From positions 310,001 to 374,000 of the forward strand of contig NZ_JBHUDI010000004.1 of the NCBI RefSeq assembly GCF_042678045.1: DNA of 64,000 nt, written 5' to 3'. The DNA is from Natrinema amylolyticus_A. GTDB taxonomy: Archaea; Halobacteriota; Halobacteria; Halobacteriales; Natrialbaceae. Position 1 is the stretch's first letter, and each line of letters opens with the position of its first letter. The notes below the pieces were generated by a model. The model made no database searches and was not told the DNA's origin. It was given only the letters and a program-made list of their open reading frames with translations. The position numbers were made by a program, and so were the translations under genes. Positions 1 through 8,254 of this stretch are shown in pieces.

Positions 1-682
1 CGGTGAGCATTCCGGCGATCGAGGCCGTCTCGAGGGCATAGGACGTATAGCCGAGCGCGACGGTGACCGCGAGCGCAACGAGGATTTCCGTCGGACCGAT
101 GGTCGGCTCGAGTTCTGCGAGCAGCCACAGCAGGAGTCCGACCGAGAGGACGACGATGGGGTCGTCGGAGCGCAACAGGACGTCACGCAACAGCGCAGCG
201 AGAAACGCACCGCTGGCAGCCAGAAAGACGACCAGCGGGAGCGCCGAGACGACGGCCTCGCCCACGAGCGAGCGGGTGACGGTCTGGCCGGCGACGGCCG
301 CCACAGTCCCCGTCAGACAGAAGCCGATGACGCGAACCACGGCGGCGTCGGTTCGCAGCCTGACGAGTTGCTCGCCGAGGTTGCCGTAGCCGACGAGCAG
401 GATCGTCCCGACGAAGACTGCGACTGGCATCGACGCTGCGGTCGCCATGAGTCCGAGTGCGACCGCCGCGAGAACGAACGTGATGAGGCCGTAGAGCCGC
501 GAATCCTCGTAATCGCCCGGGTAGGCAAGCAGGTCGAACAGCGGGCCGTCGGTGATGACGTAGGCACCCAGCAGGACGACGCCGGCGACCGCGGCTCCGA
601 CCCGCGGACTGGCGAGCGGAACGGCGAGCGAGAGCGTACAGAGGGCCGCGAACACGCCAGCTTGCCGAACGGGTGCCGTCAC
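1..682 (-). CDS. DUF92 family integral membrane protein (partial)
   Basis: The reading frame opens at a GTG at 682 and runs off the left edge, so only about 227 N-terminal residues are visible. They form repeated hydrophobic spans broken by short loops (e.g. GTILLVGYGNLGEQL, VVSALPLVVFLAASGAF), giving a polytopic membrane protein. The length, helix pattern and position beside uppS fit DUF92/TIGR00297, the family that includes plant VTE6 phytyl-phosphate kinase. From that, and from its prenyltransferase neighbours, a role in polyprenol or prenyl-phosphate phosphorylation is inferred. It is divergent from the next gene across about 157 bases. The family call is from the look of the protein; the C-terminal part is not visible. 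Confidence 0.65.
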   Translation of the reverse strand, partial: MTAPVRQAGVFAALCTLSLAVPLASPRVGAAVAGVVLLGAYVITDGPLFDLLAYPGDYEDSRLYGLITFVLAAVALGLMATAASMPVAVFVGTILLVGYGNLGEQLVRLRTDAAVVRVIGFCLTGTVAAVAGQTVTRSLVGEAVVSALPLVVFLAASGAFLAALLRDVLLRSDDPIVVLSVGLLLWLLAELEPTIGPTEILVALAVTVALGYTSYALETASIAGMLT

Positions 683-839
683 GATATCGATCCCTTTCTG
701 TGGCGATTACTTCAAGGTTCGTGAACCCGCCTCGAGTCGATTTTCACCCGTCTGAGCGCCGCCTCCGACCGATCAGAGCTATCGATCTCACCGCGACTAA
801 ACCCGTAACCCGTATGACACCGGCCGCGAAAGCACGGGT

Positions 840-1445
840 GTGGGACTGTACGAACGGTATCTGGCCTTTCGAATCCGCCGCCACGACGGCGACCCGCCCG
901 ACCACATCGCGCTCGTGATCACCGAGCGCGACCTGTTAGAGCGCGGTGCCTACGAGACGCTCACCGATTTCTTCGAGTGGGCCGTCGAGTACGCCTCCCA
1001 GGTGACTGTCTACGTCAGCGTCCTCGACGCGGCGGCGGTGCCGGCGCTGCAACGCGAACTCGAGCGGATCGACGCGCCCCGACCGGTCGCCGTCCGCGGG
1101 CCGGAGGACAAGGCACGCGCCGACGCCCCGATTCGGATCGGCATCGGCCTCGGCGGGAAACACGAGTTCACCAGCGCCGTCCGGACCCTCGCCGAGCGCG
1201 TCGACGAAGGCGAGTTAGACCCCGCGGCGATCGACGACGAGGACGTCGAAGACCACCTCGTGTTCCCCTCCGAGCCGGATCTAGTGATCAAGACCGGCGC
1301 GGAGCGCCTCTCCGATTTCATGATCTGGCAGTCCGTCTACTCGGAACTGTATTTTACGGACGTCAACTGGCGGGACTTCCGCAAACGGGACTTCCTGCGG
1401 GCGGTGCTGGAGTACTGCAACCGATCGCGGCGGTTCGGCCGCTGA
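840..1445 (+). CDS. Degenerate cis-prenyltransferase (NgBR/Nus1-like subunit)
   Basis: A 201-aa protein with the fold signature of undecaprenyl diphosphate synthase but about 100 residues shorter than its neighbour. The N-terminal segment PPDHIALVITERD sits where UppS has its catalytic DGNRR, which is absent. The C-terminal half keeps the UppS-like stretch (TGAERLSDFMIWQS, then FRKRDFLRAVLEY) and ends in RRFGR, which carries an RxG motif at residues 198-200. In eukaryotic heteromeric cis-prenyltransferases the non-catalytic subunit (NgBR/Nus1) supplies RxG. It lies tail-to-tail with uppS, one base between stops. The GTG start is chosen because the nearby ATG at 814 is in another frame. The family call is firm; the partner role is inferred. 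Confidence 0.8.
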   Translation: MGLYERYLAFRIRRHDGDPPDHIALVITERDLLERGAYETLTDFFEWAVEYASQVTVYVSVLDAAAVPALQRELERIDAPRPVAVRGPEDKARADAPIRIGIGLGGKHEFTSAVRTLAERVDEGELDPAAIDDEDVEDHLVFPSEPDLVIKTGAERLSDFMIWQSVYSELYFTDVNWRDFRKRDFLRAVLEYCNRSRRFGR

Positions 1446-1446
1446 T

Positions 1447-2379
1447 CTAGTCTGCGATCTGGCCGCTCGAGTCGCCGGTCTCGAACTCGCCGGCGTCGGG
1501 CCGTTCGCTCGAGGGCAGCGAGTCGCGGAACCGGTCGACGATCGCGCGGGCGTCGGCGAGTTCCGGCTCGCTGACGGCGCCCAACAGCGCGAGCGCGCGC
1601 CGGGCGCGGGTGCGTCGCCACGATTCCTCGCGGTGTTCGTAGGTTCGGATCCCCCGGAGAAAGTCGGTCTTCGAGAACTCCGGCCAGTAGGGCGTACAGA
1701 AGAAGACGGCGGCCTCGTTGCCGTTGGCGTGCCAGGGGAGGAAGTTCGACGTTCGCTCGTCGCCACCGGTCCGGATGATCAGATCGACGTCGCGCACTGG
1801 CCGGTCGTAGAGCCGCTGTTCGATGTCCTCGACGTCGATCGCCGCTGGCTCGAGGTCGCCCGCGTCGACGTCTTCGGCGACGCCGCGGACGGCTTCGAGT
1901 AACTCCGCGCGACCGCCGTAGGCCAGTGCGATGTTGAGGACGAACTCGTCGTAGTCGCGGGTCTGTGTCTCGGCGTAGTCGACGGCGGAACGGACCCGTT
2001 CGGGGAGCCGGTCGACGTCGCCGAGCGCCCGGATGTGAACCTCGTTGTCGTGGACGCGGTCGGCGTCGGCGAACTCGCGGAGTTTCGATTCGAGGAGGTC
2101 GAACAGCGCCTCCCGTTCGTCTGCAGGCCGTTCGAAGTTCTCCGTCGAGAACGCGTACAGCGTCAACTCCTCGACGCCGATGTCCTGACACCACTCGAGG
2201 ACGCGCTCGGTCGTCTCCGCGCCGGCACGGTGTCCCTCGTGGGCGTCGCCGCCCTGCTTTCGAGCGTACCGTCGGTTCCCATCCTGAATCACCGCGACGT
2301 GGGTCGGCGCACCGGAGATCTCTCTAGAGAGCAACCGTTCGTAGGCCGCGTCGACGCGCTGACGGAGCCACCGCTTCAT
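1447..2379 (-). CDS. uppS: Polyprenyl (undecaprenyl-type) diphosphate synthase, catalytic subunit
   Basis: A cis-prenyltransferase of about 310 aa that makes long-chain cis-polyprenyl diphosphate, precursor of the dolichol-type carrier used in archaeal glycosylation. The N-terminal HVAVIQDGNRRYARKQG holds the catalytic Asp33 in DGNRR. LTLYAFSTENFERP, the RTGGDERTSNFLPW stretch and PYWPEFSKTDFL are all present. The end after DFLRGIRTYEHREES lacks the RRFG (RxG) motif of homomeric bacterial enzymes and is followed by a tail of about 65 residues. The start is set at the second Met (2379) because MKRWLRQRV fits family starts; an upstream ATG at 2397 is in frame. It is convergent with the NgBR-like gene. 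Confidence 0.93.
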   Translation of the reverse strand: MKRWLRQRVDAAYERLLSREISGAPTHVAVIQDGNRRYARKQGGDAHEGHRAGAETTERVLEWCQDIGVEELTLYAFSTENFERPADEREALFDLLESKLREFADADRVHDNEVHIRALGDVDRLPERVRSAVDYAETQTRDYDEFVLNIALAYGGRAELLEAVRGVAEDVDAGDLEPAAIDVEDIEQRLYDRPVRDVDLIIRTGGDERTSNFLPWHANGNEAAVFFCTPYWPEFSKTDFLRGIRTYEHREESWRRTRARRALALLGAVSEPELADARAIVDRFRDSLPSSERPDAGEFETGDSSGQIAD

Positions 2380-2526
2380 TACCCGGTTGAAGGTCACCGG
2401 CGACTATGTGTCTTGTGTGGTACTGGTCGACAATGAGTGGCAGTCACGCGGGCCGACAGCTCGCCGTCGTGGCTCGGAACGCGGGAATCGTGACGGCTAT
2501 CCGTCCAGGCTGAGTACGGCCGTCCA

Positions 2527-2931
2527 ATGGCAGACGCAATCGACGACGACCTCTACCAGCGAACCAAGGCCCTGCTCGAGCCCGGCGAGATCGACCTCAA
2601 CGGCGCAATCGTCCACACCGACTACGACGGGCAGGAAGACGTCCAGATGATGCAGGCGACGATCGACGTCGGTGACATCATCGCCGAGCACGCGGGCCAC
2701 GACCCGAAAGACTGCTACGTCTACTCGGGCAACGACGACACCGACTTCTCCTCGAACCAGCACCAGGGACTGACTCTGGACGACGAGGAGTTCGTCTGGG
2801 AGTGCCAGCAACTGCTTCGCGAGGGCAGCTTCGACATCGTCATCTACTACGAGGCCAGCGCCGACCACGAGGCGATCCTCGAGGACATCCGTGAACTGGG
2901 CTTCGACGTAACTGGCGTAAAAGGCGAGTAG
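2527..2931 (+). CDS. Conserved haloarchaeal protein, DUF5778-like
   Basis: A 134-aa acidic cytosolic protein with no signal peptide or membrane segment. It contains several conserved-looking blocks (DYDGQEDVQMMQATIDVGD, GHDPKDCYVYSGND, FDIVIYYEASADH) and is probably a compact alpha/beta domain. It resembles the haloarchaeal family listed as DUF5778, recalled from memory. It stands alone between divergent uppS and the haem operon. Function is unknown. Confidence 0.7.
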   Translation: MADAIDDDLYQRTKALLEPGEIDLNGAIVHTDYDGQEDVQMMQATIDVGDIIAEHAGHDPKDCYVYSGNDDTDFSSNQHQGLTLDDEEFVWECQQLLREGSFDIVIYYEASADHEAILEDIRELGFDVTGVKGE

Positions 2932-3020
2932 TCACGCCCGAGACCACCTCGAGTTGTATCGATTCGTTCAGCCGCCCGACCGCCAGCCCAGGACCGGGAG
3001 CGGAACCGGCTCCGGTTTGC

Positions 3021-3027
3021 TTATACT
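3021..3027 (+). promoter_or_regulatory. TATA box of the haem operon
   Basis: TTATACT is centred 26 bases before the ATG at 3050. This predicts a leaderless transcript and supports the 3050 start over the upstream in-frame ATG at 2954. Confidence 0.6.
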
Positions 3028-3049
3028 TTGGCAGTCCCGAGCGTTTCGT

Positions 3050-4132
3050 ATGACCACGGACGTCGACCTCACGGAGCGCGAGCGGGCGGTCGTCAACGCC
3101 TATCAGGGCGGGTTTCCCGTCGTTGAACGACCGTTCGAACCGGCCGCGGCCGCCATGCGCGATGCGGGGGTCGACATCGACGCGACGGGGTTGCTCGAGA
3201 CGGTTCGCGACCTGGACGACCGCGGCGTTCTCTCGCGCTTTGGCCCGCTCGTTAACGCCCAGGAGATCGGCGGCGCGGCGACGCTGGTCGCCATGCATGC
3301 CCCCGAGGACCGCTTCGACGAGGTCGTCGAGGCCGTCAACGCCCACCGCGAGGTGGCTCACAACTACGAGCGCGAGCATCCACACCTGAACGTCTGGTTC
3401 GTCGTCAGCGTCGCCGACGAGGACCGCGTCGAAAAGGTGCTGGCCGAGATCGAAGCCGAGACGGGCCAGGAGACGTACAACCTGCCGAAGCAGCGCGAGT
3501 TCCGCGTCGAAGCCAAGTTCTACGTCGACGGCCCGCTCGACGGCGACGGCGACATCGAGGCCGCCGGGATCGACCTGTCCGAGCGCGGTCCCGATGTCGA
3601 ACCGACCGGCGAATCCACGCTGTCGCCGGCCGAACGCGATCTCGTCCTCGAGGTCCAGGACGGCGTGCCGCTAACCGAGACGCCCTACGCCGACGTCGCC
3701 GACGCGATCGGCCAGGAGACCGACTGGGTGCTCGAGACGATCACCCGCTTCGAGCGCGAGGGGAAGATCCGCCGGATCGGTGTCGTGCCCAACCACTACG
3801 CGCTGGGCTATACGGAAAACGGGATGACGGTCTGGAACGTCCCCGACGAGGTCGTCCCCGAGGTCGGCCCCGAAGTCGCCGCGCTGCCCTTTGTCACCCA
3901 CTGCTATCGGCGGCCGCGCCACGAGGGCGTCTGGCCGTACAACTTCTTCGCGATGACCCACGGCCGAAGCGAAGCCGAGAGTCAGCGCCGTATCGAACAG
4001 GTCCGCGAGACGATGGCCGAGTACTGGGACGTAACCGACGAGGACTGGGATTCGTTGTTTTCGACACAAATATTGAAGAAGACTGGTATTCGAATGGACG
4101 AACGCGCTGACGCGAACACGAGAGCGCAGTAA
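3050..4132 (+). CDS. Sirohaem decarboxylase, fused AhbA/AhbB-type (Lrp/AsnC fold)
   Basis: A 360-aa protein made of two Lrp/AsnC-like modules, about residues 1-165 and 190-360. Each has a wHTH-like start followed by a ferredoxin-like domain. The first half has AHNYEREHPHLNVWFVV; the second has THCYRRPRHEGVWPYNFFAM, a block typical of AhbB/NirD/NirG proteins. AhbA and AhbB jointly decarboxylate sirohaem to 12,18-didecarboxysirohaem in the alternative haem pathway. Many archaea encode them as two genes; here one chain carries both. It heads an operon with precorrin-2 dehydrogenase and hemA, which agrees with this role. Automatic annotation may call it an Lrp regulator; the context argues against that. 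Confidence 0.88.
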   Translation: MTTDVDLTERERAVVNAYQGGFPVVERPFEPAAAAMRDAGVDIDATGLLETVRDLDDRGVLSRFGPLVNAQEIGGAATLVAMHAPEDRFDEVVEAVNAHREVAHNYEREHPHLNVWFVVSVADEDRVEKVLAEIEAETGQETYNLPKQREFRVEAKFYVDGPLDGDGDIEAAGIDLSERGPDVEPTGESTLSPAERDLVLEVQDGVPLTETPYADVADAIGQETDWVLETITRFEREGKIRRIGVVPNHYALGYTENGMTVWNVPDEVVPEVGPEVAALPFVTHCYRRPRHEGVWPYNFFAMTHGRSEAESQRRIEQVRETMAEYWDVTDEDWDSLFSTQILKKTGIRMDERADANTRAQ

Positions 4133-4160
4133 CGCCGTACGGTTGCGACGGTACCCAACA

Positions 4161-4817
4161 ATGATTCCACTCTTGCACGATTTCACGGACGCGACGGTGC
4201 TCGTCTTCGGCGGCGGCCACGTGGGTGCACGGAAAGCCCGGCGGTTCGACCGTGAAGCCCACGTGATCGTCGTCAGTCCAGCCTTTGCCGATCGGGAGTT
4301 CGGCGGGGCCGAACTCGTGCGGGCTGCACCCGAGCCGGACGAGGTTCCGGACTGGCTCGACCGGACGGCCCCCGCGCTGGTCGTCGCCGCGACGGACGAC
4401 GACGCGATCAACGACGCCATCGCCGACGCGGCCCACGAGCGGGGCACGCTCGTCAATCGTGCGGACCGATCGGGGGAGCGCGAGCCCGGCAGCGTCGTCG
4501 TCCCCGCGACCGTCCGCGACGATCCCGTCGTCGTGTCGATCGCGACCGGCGGGCAGGCACCCGCGCTGAGCAAGTATCTGCGACAGGAACTCGAGGAGAC
4601 GCTGTCGGGTGCCGGCGAGATGGCACAGGTCTGTGCGGGGGTACGCGAGGAGCTCAAATCACGCGACGTAGCGGCCGACCGGCGGCGCGAGATCGTTACT
4701 GACGTCGTTACGTCTCCAGATGTTTGGACAGCTTTACGTACCGGTACTTCTAACAGTTCCCAAGTGATCGAGGACGTGCTCGCCAAGGATCTGTCTACTG
4801 GGGGTGATCGGTCGTGA
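4161..4817 (+). CDS. Precorrin-2 dehydrogenase / sirohydrochlorin ferrochelatase (CysG-N/Met8 type)
   Basis: A 218-aa NAD-dependent enzyme that oxidises precorrin-2 to sirohydrochlorin and may insert iron to give sirohaem. The Rossmann glycine motif GGGHVGARKARRF is near the N-terminus. ALVVAATDDDAIND and the segment ATGGQAPALSKYLRQELE follow the Met8/CysG-N pattern. The start is ATG 4161, 28 bases after the previous stop; a TTG at 4143 is also in frame. The stop overlaps the GTG of hemA by four bases, so the two are translationally coupled. Substrate flow links it to the fused AhbA/B gene just upstream. Confidence 0.9.
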   Translation: MIPLLHDFTDATVLVFGGGHVGARKARRFDREAHVIVVSPAFADREFGGAELVRAAPEPDEVPDWLDRTAPALVVAATDDDAINDAIADAAHERGTLVNRADRSGEREPGSVVVPATVRDDPVVVSIATGGQAPALSKYLRQELEETLSGAGEMAQVCAGVREELKSRDVAADRRREIVTDVVTSPDVWTALRTGTSNSSQVIEDVLAKDLSTGGDRS

Positions 4818-6145
4818 TTTCGACCGGGGTCGTCACTGCAGCGCGAGTCACACACCGATGTGGGACCGTCGACCAGCTCGCCGCTGCCAGCCCCGAGAGC
4901 CAAGCGACCGCCGTGACGGAGTTGTTGACCGTGCCCGACATCGAAGAGGCCTACGTCCTCTCGACGTGTAACCGCGTCGAGGCGTACGTCGTCGGGCCTG
5001 ACCACGTCGTCGGCCGAGCTGCCCTCTCGGAGTTTTTCGCCGGCATCGAGGACGACGCCGTCGTCACGACCGACCACAACGAGAGCCTGCGCCATCTCCT
5101 TCGTGTCGCTGCCGGCCTCGAGTCGGTGATCATCGGCGAAGATCAGATCATCGGGCAGGTACGGACCGCCTACGAAGACGCCCGCGACGCGGGTGGGATC
5201 GGCTCGATGCTCGAGGCCGCCGTGACGAAGGCGATCCACGTCGGCGAACGCGCGCGGACCGAGACCGCGATCAACGAGGGCGTCGTCTCGCTTGGCTCGG
5301 CCGCGACGCGACGGGCCGCCCGGGAGATCGACCTCGAGGGGGCGGTCGCGCTGGTCGTTGGGGCCGGCGAGATGGGACAACTCGCCGCCCGCAGCCTGGC
5401 GGCCGCCGGCGTCGACGAACTCGTCGTCGCCAACCGGACCGTCTCACGTGCGACCCCCCTCGTCAGCGATGTCGACGATGAAACCGACACCACGGTCGTC
5501 TCGCTCGAGGAGTTATCCCGGGTCGCGACCCGCGCCGATGTCGTCGTCGCGGCGACCGGCAGCGACGAGCCCGTCGTCGAACCCCACCATCTCGATGGAC
5601 AGGCGGGCCCGAAAGTGATCGTCGACCTCGGCCAGCCCCGTGACGTCGCGCCGGAGACCGATACCTTACCCGACGTTCGCGTATTCGATCTGGACGACCT
5701 CGAGTCGATCACCGCCGAGACACACGAGCAGCGAGCCGACGCTGCTGACGAGGTCGAGACGATGATCGACCACGAGTTCGAGTTGCTCGTCGAGCAGTAC
5801 AAGCGCGCCCGCGCCGACGAGGCCATCGCCGCCATGTACGAGTCCGCCGAACGGATCAAAGAGCGGGAGGTCGAGACGGCGCTCTCGCGGCTGGACGGCG
5901 ACGAGGTATCCACGGAGCAACGCGAGATCGTCGAGGCGATGGCTGACTCGCTCGTCAACCAGTTGCTCGCACCGCCGACCAAGAGCCTTCGCGAGGCAGC
6001 AGCGGAGGACGACTGGAGCACCATCCACACCGCACTCCAGTTGTTCGATCCGGAGTTCGGCGGGAACGACGGCCCGATCGCGCCGCCATCGATGCCTGCC
6101 ACGGTAAACAGCGACACGAGCGTCAGCGCGACCGACGACGACTGA
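4814..6145 (+). CDS. hemA: Glutamyl-tRNA reductase
   Basis: A 443-aa enzyme that reduces glutamyl-tRNA to glutamate-1-semialdehyde, the first committed step of tetrapyrrole synthesis in archaea. The catalytic Cys52 lies in STCNRVEAY. ESVIIGEDQIIGQ, the NADPH-binding GAGEMGQLAARSL and the C-terminal dimerisation helices are present. It starts with GTG overlapping the previous stop by four bases. It completes a cluster that covers both entry to the pathway and the late sirohaem-dependent steps. A short repeat follows the stop directly (6147-6180). Confidence 0.96.
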   Translation: MISTGVVTAARVTHRCGTVDQLAAASPESQATAVTELLTVPDIEEAYVLSTCNRVEAYVVGPDHVVGRAALSEFFAGIEDDAVVTTDHNESLRHLLRVAAGLESVIIGEDQIIGQVRTAYEDARDAGGIGSMLEAAVTKAIHVGERARTETAINEGVVSLGSAATRRAAREIDLEGAVALVVGAGEMGQLAARSLAAAGVDELVVANRTVSRATPLVSDVDDETDTTVVSLEELSRVATRADVVVAATGSDEPVVEPHHLDGQAGPKVIVDLGQPRDVAPETDTLPDVRVFDLDDLESITAETHEQRADAADEVETMIDHEFELLVEQYKRARADEAIAAMYESAERIKEREVETALSRLDGDEVSTEQREIVEAMADSLVNQLLAPPTKSLREAAAEDDWSTIHTALQLFDPEFGGNDGPIAPPSMPATVNSDTSVSATDDD

Positions 6146-6146
6146 G

Positions 6147-6180
6147 ACGGGCTGCTGTCACAAGTTCTCGGTGCGCCCGC
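6147..6180 (+). repeat. 3'-flanking 34-nt repeat, copy 1
   Basis: Starts one base after the hemA stop. It matches 20195-20228 at 28 of 34 positions by eye; shared cores are CTGCTGTCAC and CGGTGC. In this copy only a short GTGCG/CGCAC pairing is left. It may be a processing or termination element, or a small interspersed repeat. Confidence 0.5.
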
Positions 6181-6385
6181 ACGACGGCTCGAGTCAAAAG
6201 GGGCTGATAAGAGCCCACACGATCCGATTCAGCGTCGGCATCGCTTGCGCTCGCGCTCGATTTATCGCTTGGTCCGTGTGACTCCGCCTCCTCGAGCGGT
6301 GCGTAGAAGAACGCGGCGTCACTCGGCAGCCGAGCGGGAACTGTCATCCGACAGTCTCACTGCCCGGCTGCCAGCAACCGGCGCG

Positions 6386-6712
6386 TTATCGCTGCGGCGC
6401 GCCGTACTCGACGTGAACCGTCGGGACGCTCGCGGAGTCGGGCGCCTGGTCGCCGTTCCAGTCGACGAGTCGAACGTTCGCCATCTCGCCGGAGAAGCGA
6501 AAGCGCTGGACGCCGACGTCGATCGATCCCTCGGCGACGCCGCCCGAAACGACGGTTCCTTCGGCCGTCGGGTTGCTCGCTAGCATCTCGAGGTCGCCGT
6601 CGACGGCGACTTCGTAGTTCGAGGGGACGCCTCGGCCGACGATCGTCACGAGATTCGGCAGCTGTGTGTCGTTCGTATCCGTTCCGTTTTGTACCGGCGT
6701 ATCGCGTGCCAT
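6386..6712 (-). CDS. Small stand-alone haloarchaeal beta-domain protein
   Basis: A 108-aa protein with no signal peptide. The core LVTIVGRGVPSNYEVAVDGD, followed by GGVAEGSIDVGVQRFRFSGE, looks like the C-terminal beta-domain appended to many secreted haloarchaeal beta-helix and hydrolase proteins. Here it stands alone after a 15-20 residue polar N-terminus. The start is ATG 6712, about 26 bases below an AT-rich TATA-like stretch around 6734-6742. Alternative in-frame ATGs lie up to 27 bases upstream. Role unknown; a carbohydrate- or surface-binding domain is only a guess. Confidence 0.65.
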   Translation of the reverse strand: MARDTPVQNGTDTNDTQLPNLVTIVGRGVPSNYEVAVDGDLEMLASNPTAEGTVVSGGVAEGSIDVGVQRFRFSGEMANVRLVDWNGDQAPDSASVPTVHVEYGAPQR

Positions 6713-6955
6713 GCTCCGATAACCCGGGTATCTCATCATAAGCTTTCCTGTCGAGAAAATGGTAACAATATGTGAATACGAACACGCGTTATATGACGCG
6801 TCACGGGCGGGTAAACGGTGGCTCCGGCACAATCGTACGACGGTCGCGGGTGTGCCAGGAGACAGTGACCGCCGACCGTCTTCATTGTAGGTCTTTCCCA
6901 CCACAATCGCCGACCACTGTGCGGTTGCGTCGGAACACAGTCACAGCGACCAGTA

Positions 6956-7591
6956 TCAGTAGAGGTCGTCGAACGACTGGACGCGATAGTCGCCGAGGAC
7001 ACACTGACCGCGGCGCTCGTGGCCGACCCGTTCGACGTGGATCGCGTCGAGCCCGGCGTTCCAGGCTGCGCCGACGTCGTTCGCACCGTCACCCGCGAGC
7101 ACGCCCTGATGACCGTTGTGAGCGACGCCGAGGTCGGTGATGACGCGCTCGACGGGATTGGGGTCGGGTTTCCAGCCCGTCTCCTCCGTACAGCACAGTT
7201 GCGCATCGAACCAGTCGCGGATTCCGACGTGATCGAGGACGGGTTCACAGAGGAACTCCTGGCAGTGAGTGACCAGCCCCACCGGCGCGTCGAGGTCGGC
7301 AACGAACGCGGCGTCGTCGTGGAGGTAGGTCTGTTCGGCTCGGACGAGCGGGTCCTCCTCTTCGTGGAACGCGTCCCAGAACTCGCGGGGATCGACGTCC
7401 CACTCTTCGAGCTGGCGGTCCCGGGAGCCAGTCAGCCCGTTCCAGAGGATGTCGGCCTCCCGATCGGTGAACTCACGGCCCAGCCGGTCGCCAACCCGGT
7501 CGAACACCTCCCGCGTGTACGACCACTCGACGTCGACGAGAGTGCCGTCGAGGTCGAGCAGCCAGAAGTCGTAGTCCGGTTCGAAGGCCAT
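6956..7591 (-). CDS. HAD-superfamily hydrolase (phosphatase)
   Basis: A 211-aa Asp-based phosphatase. Motif I is DLDGTLVD with the nucleophile near residue 13. Motif II is VTHCQE, the motif III Lys is in GWKPDPNP, and motif IV is GDGANDVGAAWNAGL. The helical cap between motifs I and II puts it in the phosphoglycolate-phosphatase-like subfamily I. Substrate cannot be read from sequence. The start is ATG 7591 because the 31 residues before it look like untranslated DNA. Confidence 0.9.
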   Translation of the reverse strand: MAFEPDYDFWLLDLDGTLVDVEWSYTREVFDRVGDRLGREFTDREADILWNGLTGSRDRQLEEWDVDPREFWDAFHEEEDPLVRAEQTYLHDDAAFVADLDAPVGLVTHCQEFLCEPVLDHVGIRDWFDAQLCCTEETGWKPDPNPVERVITDLGVAHNGHQGVLAGDGANDVGAAWNAGLDAIHVERVGHERRGQCVLGDYRVQSFDDLY

Positions 7592-7724
7592 TCGGACACA
7601 GATATACGAGGTTCTCGAGTAAATGCCTGTCGCTGGAGCGAGCCACGGACGGTGCCGACAGCCATCGTGATAGTTCGCGCCCACGATCCGGAGTGTCTAC
7701 GCACTGTTGTCTGGAACCACCCAA

Positions 7725-7732
7725 CATATAAC
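7725..7732 (+). promoter_or_regulatory. TATA box for the DUF7344 gene
   Basis: CATATAAC is centred about 28 bases before the ATG at 7757, predicting a near-leaderless transcript. It decides this start over the much longer upstream open frame. Confidence 0.6.
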
Positions 7733-7756
7733 TCAATAGTACTCTCAACTAATACC

Positions 7757-8215
7757 ATGGCTGACCGGCATCCCGGTTCCAACGGTCGTGACCGCGACGT
7801 GGCCGTTGGTGACGACACGAACGCCACTTCGAGCGGCGGCAATGGCGGGATATCGGATCCCGACGAGTGGTTACAACTCCTGAGCGATCGGCGCCGGCGA
7901 TATCTCCTGTACTGTTTACGCGATGACGACGTCAGGAAGCAGGGAACCCTCGCGCGACGCGTCGCTGCACGACTGGCCCACACGTCGCCCGAGGAGGTGC
8001 CCGAGCGCCGGTCCGAAACGGTCGAGGCGTCGCTCGTCCACGTCGATATTCCGATGTTGGCAGACGCCGGCGTCGTGTCCTACGATCGGCGCACCGGGAC
8101 CATCCGGTTCGACGACCTGCCGGACGGACTCGAGCACCTCCTCGATGCGTGCGCGACGCTCGATGAGTCGCGCGGCAGCGGCGATCTGCCGGGCACGTCC
8201 GCCCGCGATCGATAA
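7757..8215 (+). CDS. DUF7344-type winged-helix protein
   Basis: A 152-aa protein with about 35 residues of Gly/Asp-rich disordered N-terminus. It then has the block PDEWLQLLSDRRRRYLLYCL, the usual opening of haloarchaeal DUF7344 wHTH domains. SLVHVDIPMLADAGVVSYD, a helix plus wing, follows. These proteins are presumed DNA-binding regulators. The upstream divergent neighbour is the HAD gene. Targets are unknown. Confidence 0.85.
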   Translation: MADRHPGSNGRDRDVAVGDDTNATSSGGNGGISDPDEWLQLLSDRRRRYLLYCLRDDDVRKQGTLARRVAARLAHTSPEEVPERRSETVEASLVHVDIPMLADAGVVSYDRRTGTIRFDDLPDGLEHLLDACATLDESRGSGDLPGTSARDR

Positions 8216-8254
8216 CCGAACGTCGGCGGCGGAACACGACCGCTGTCGACACGA

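Noticed and set aside
3671..5380. 569-codon open frame antisense to the haem operon
   Set aside because: Ser/Arg-rich nonsense composition; the plus strand carries three well-recognised genes.
6123..6347. 74-codon minus-strand frame after hemA
   Set aside because: Overlaps the hemA end and the 3' repeat; Ser/Arg-rich and without conserved pattern.
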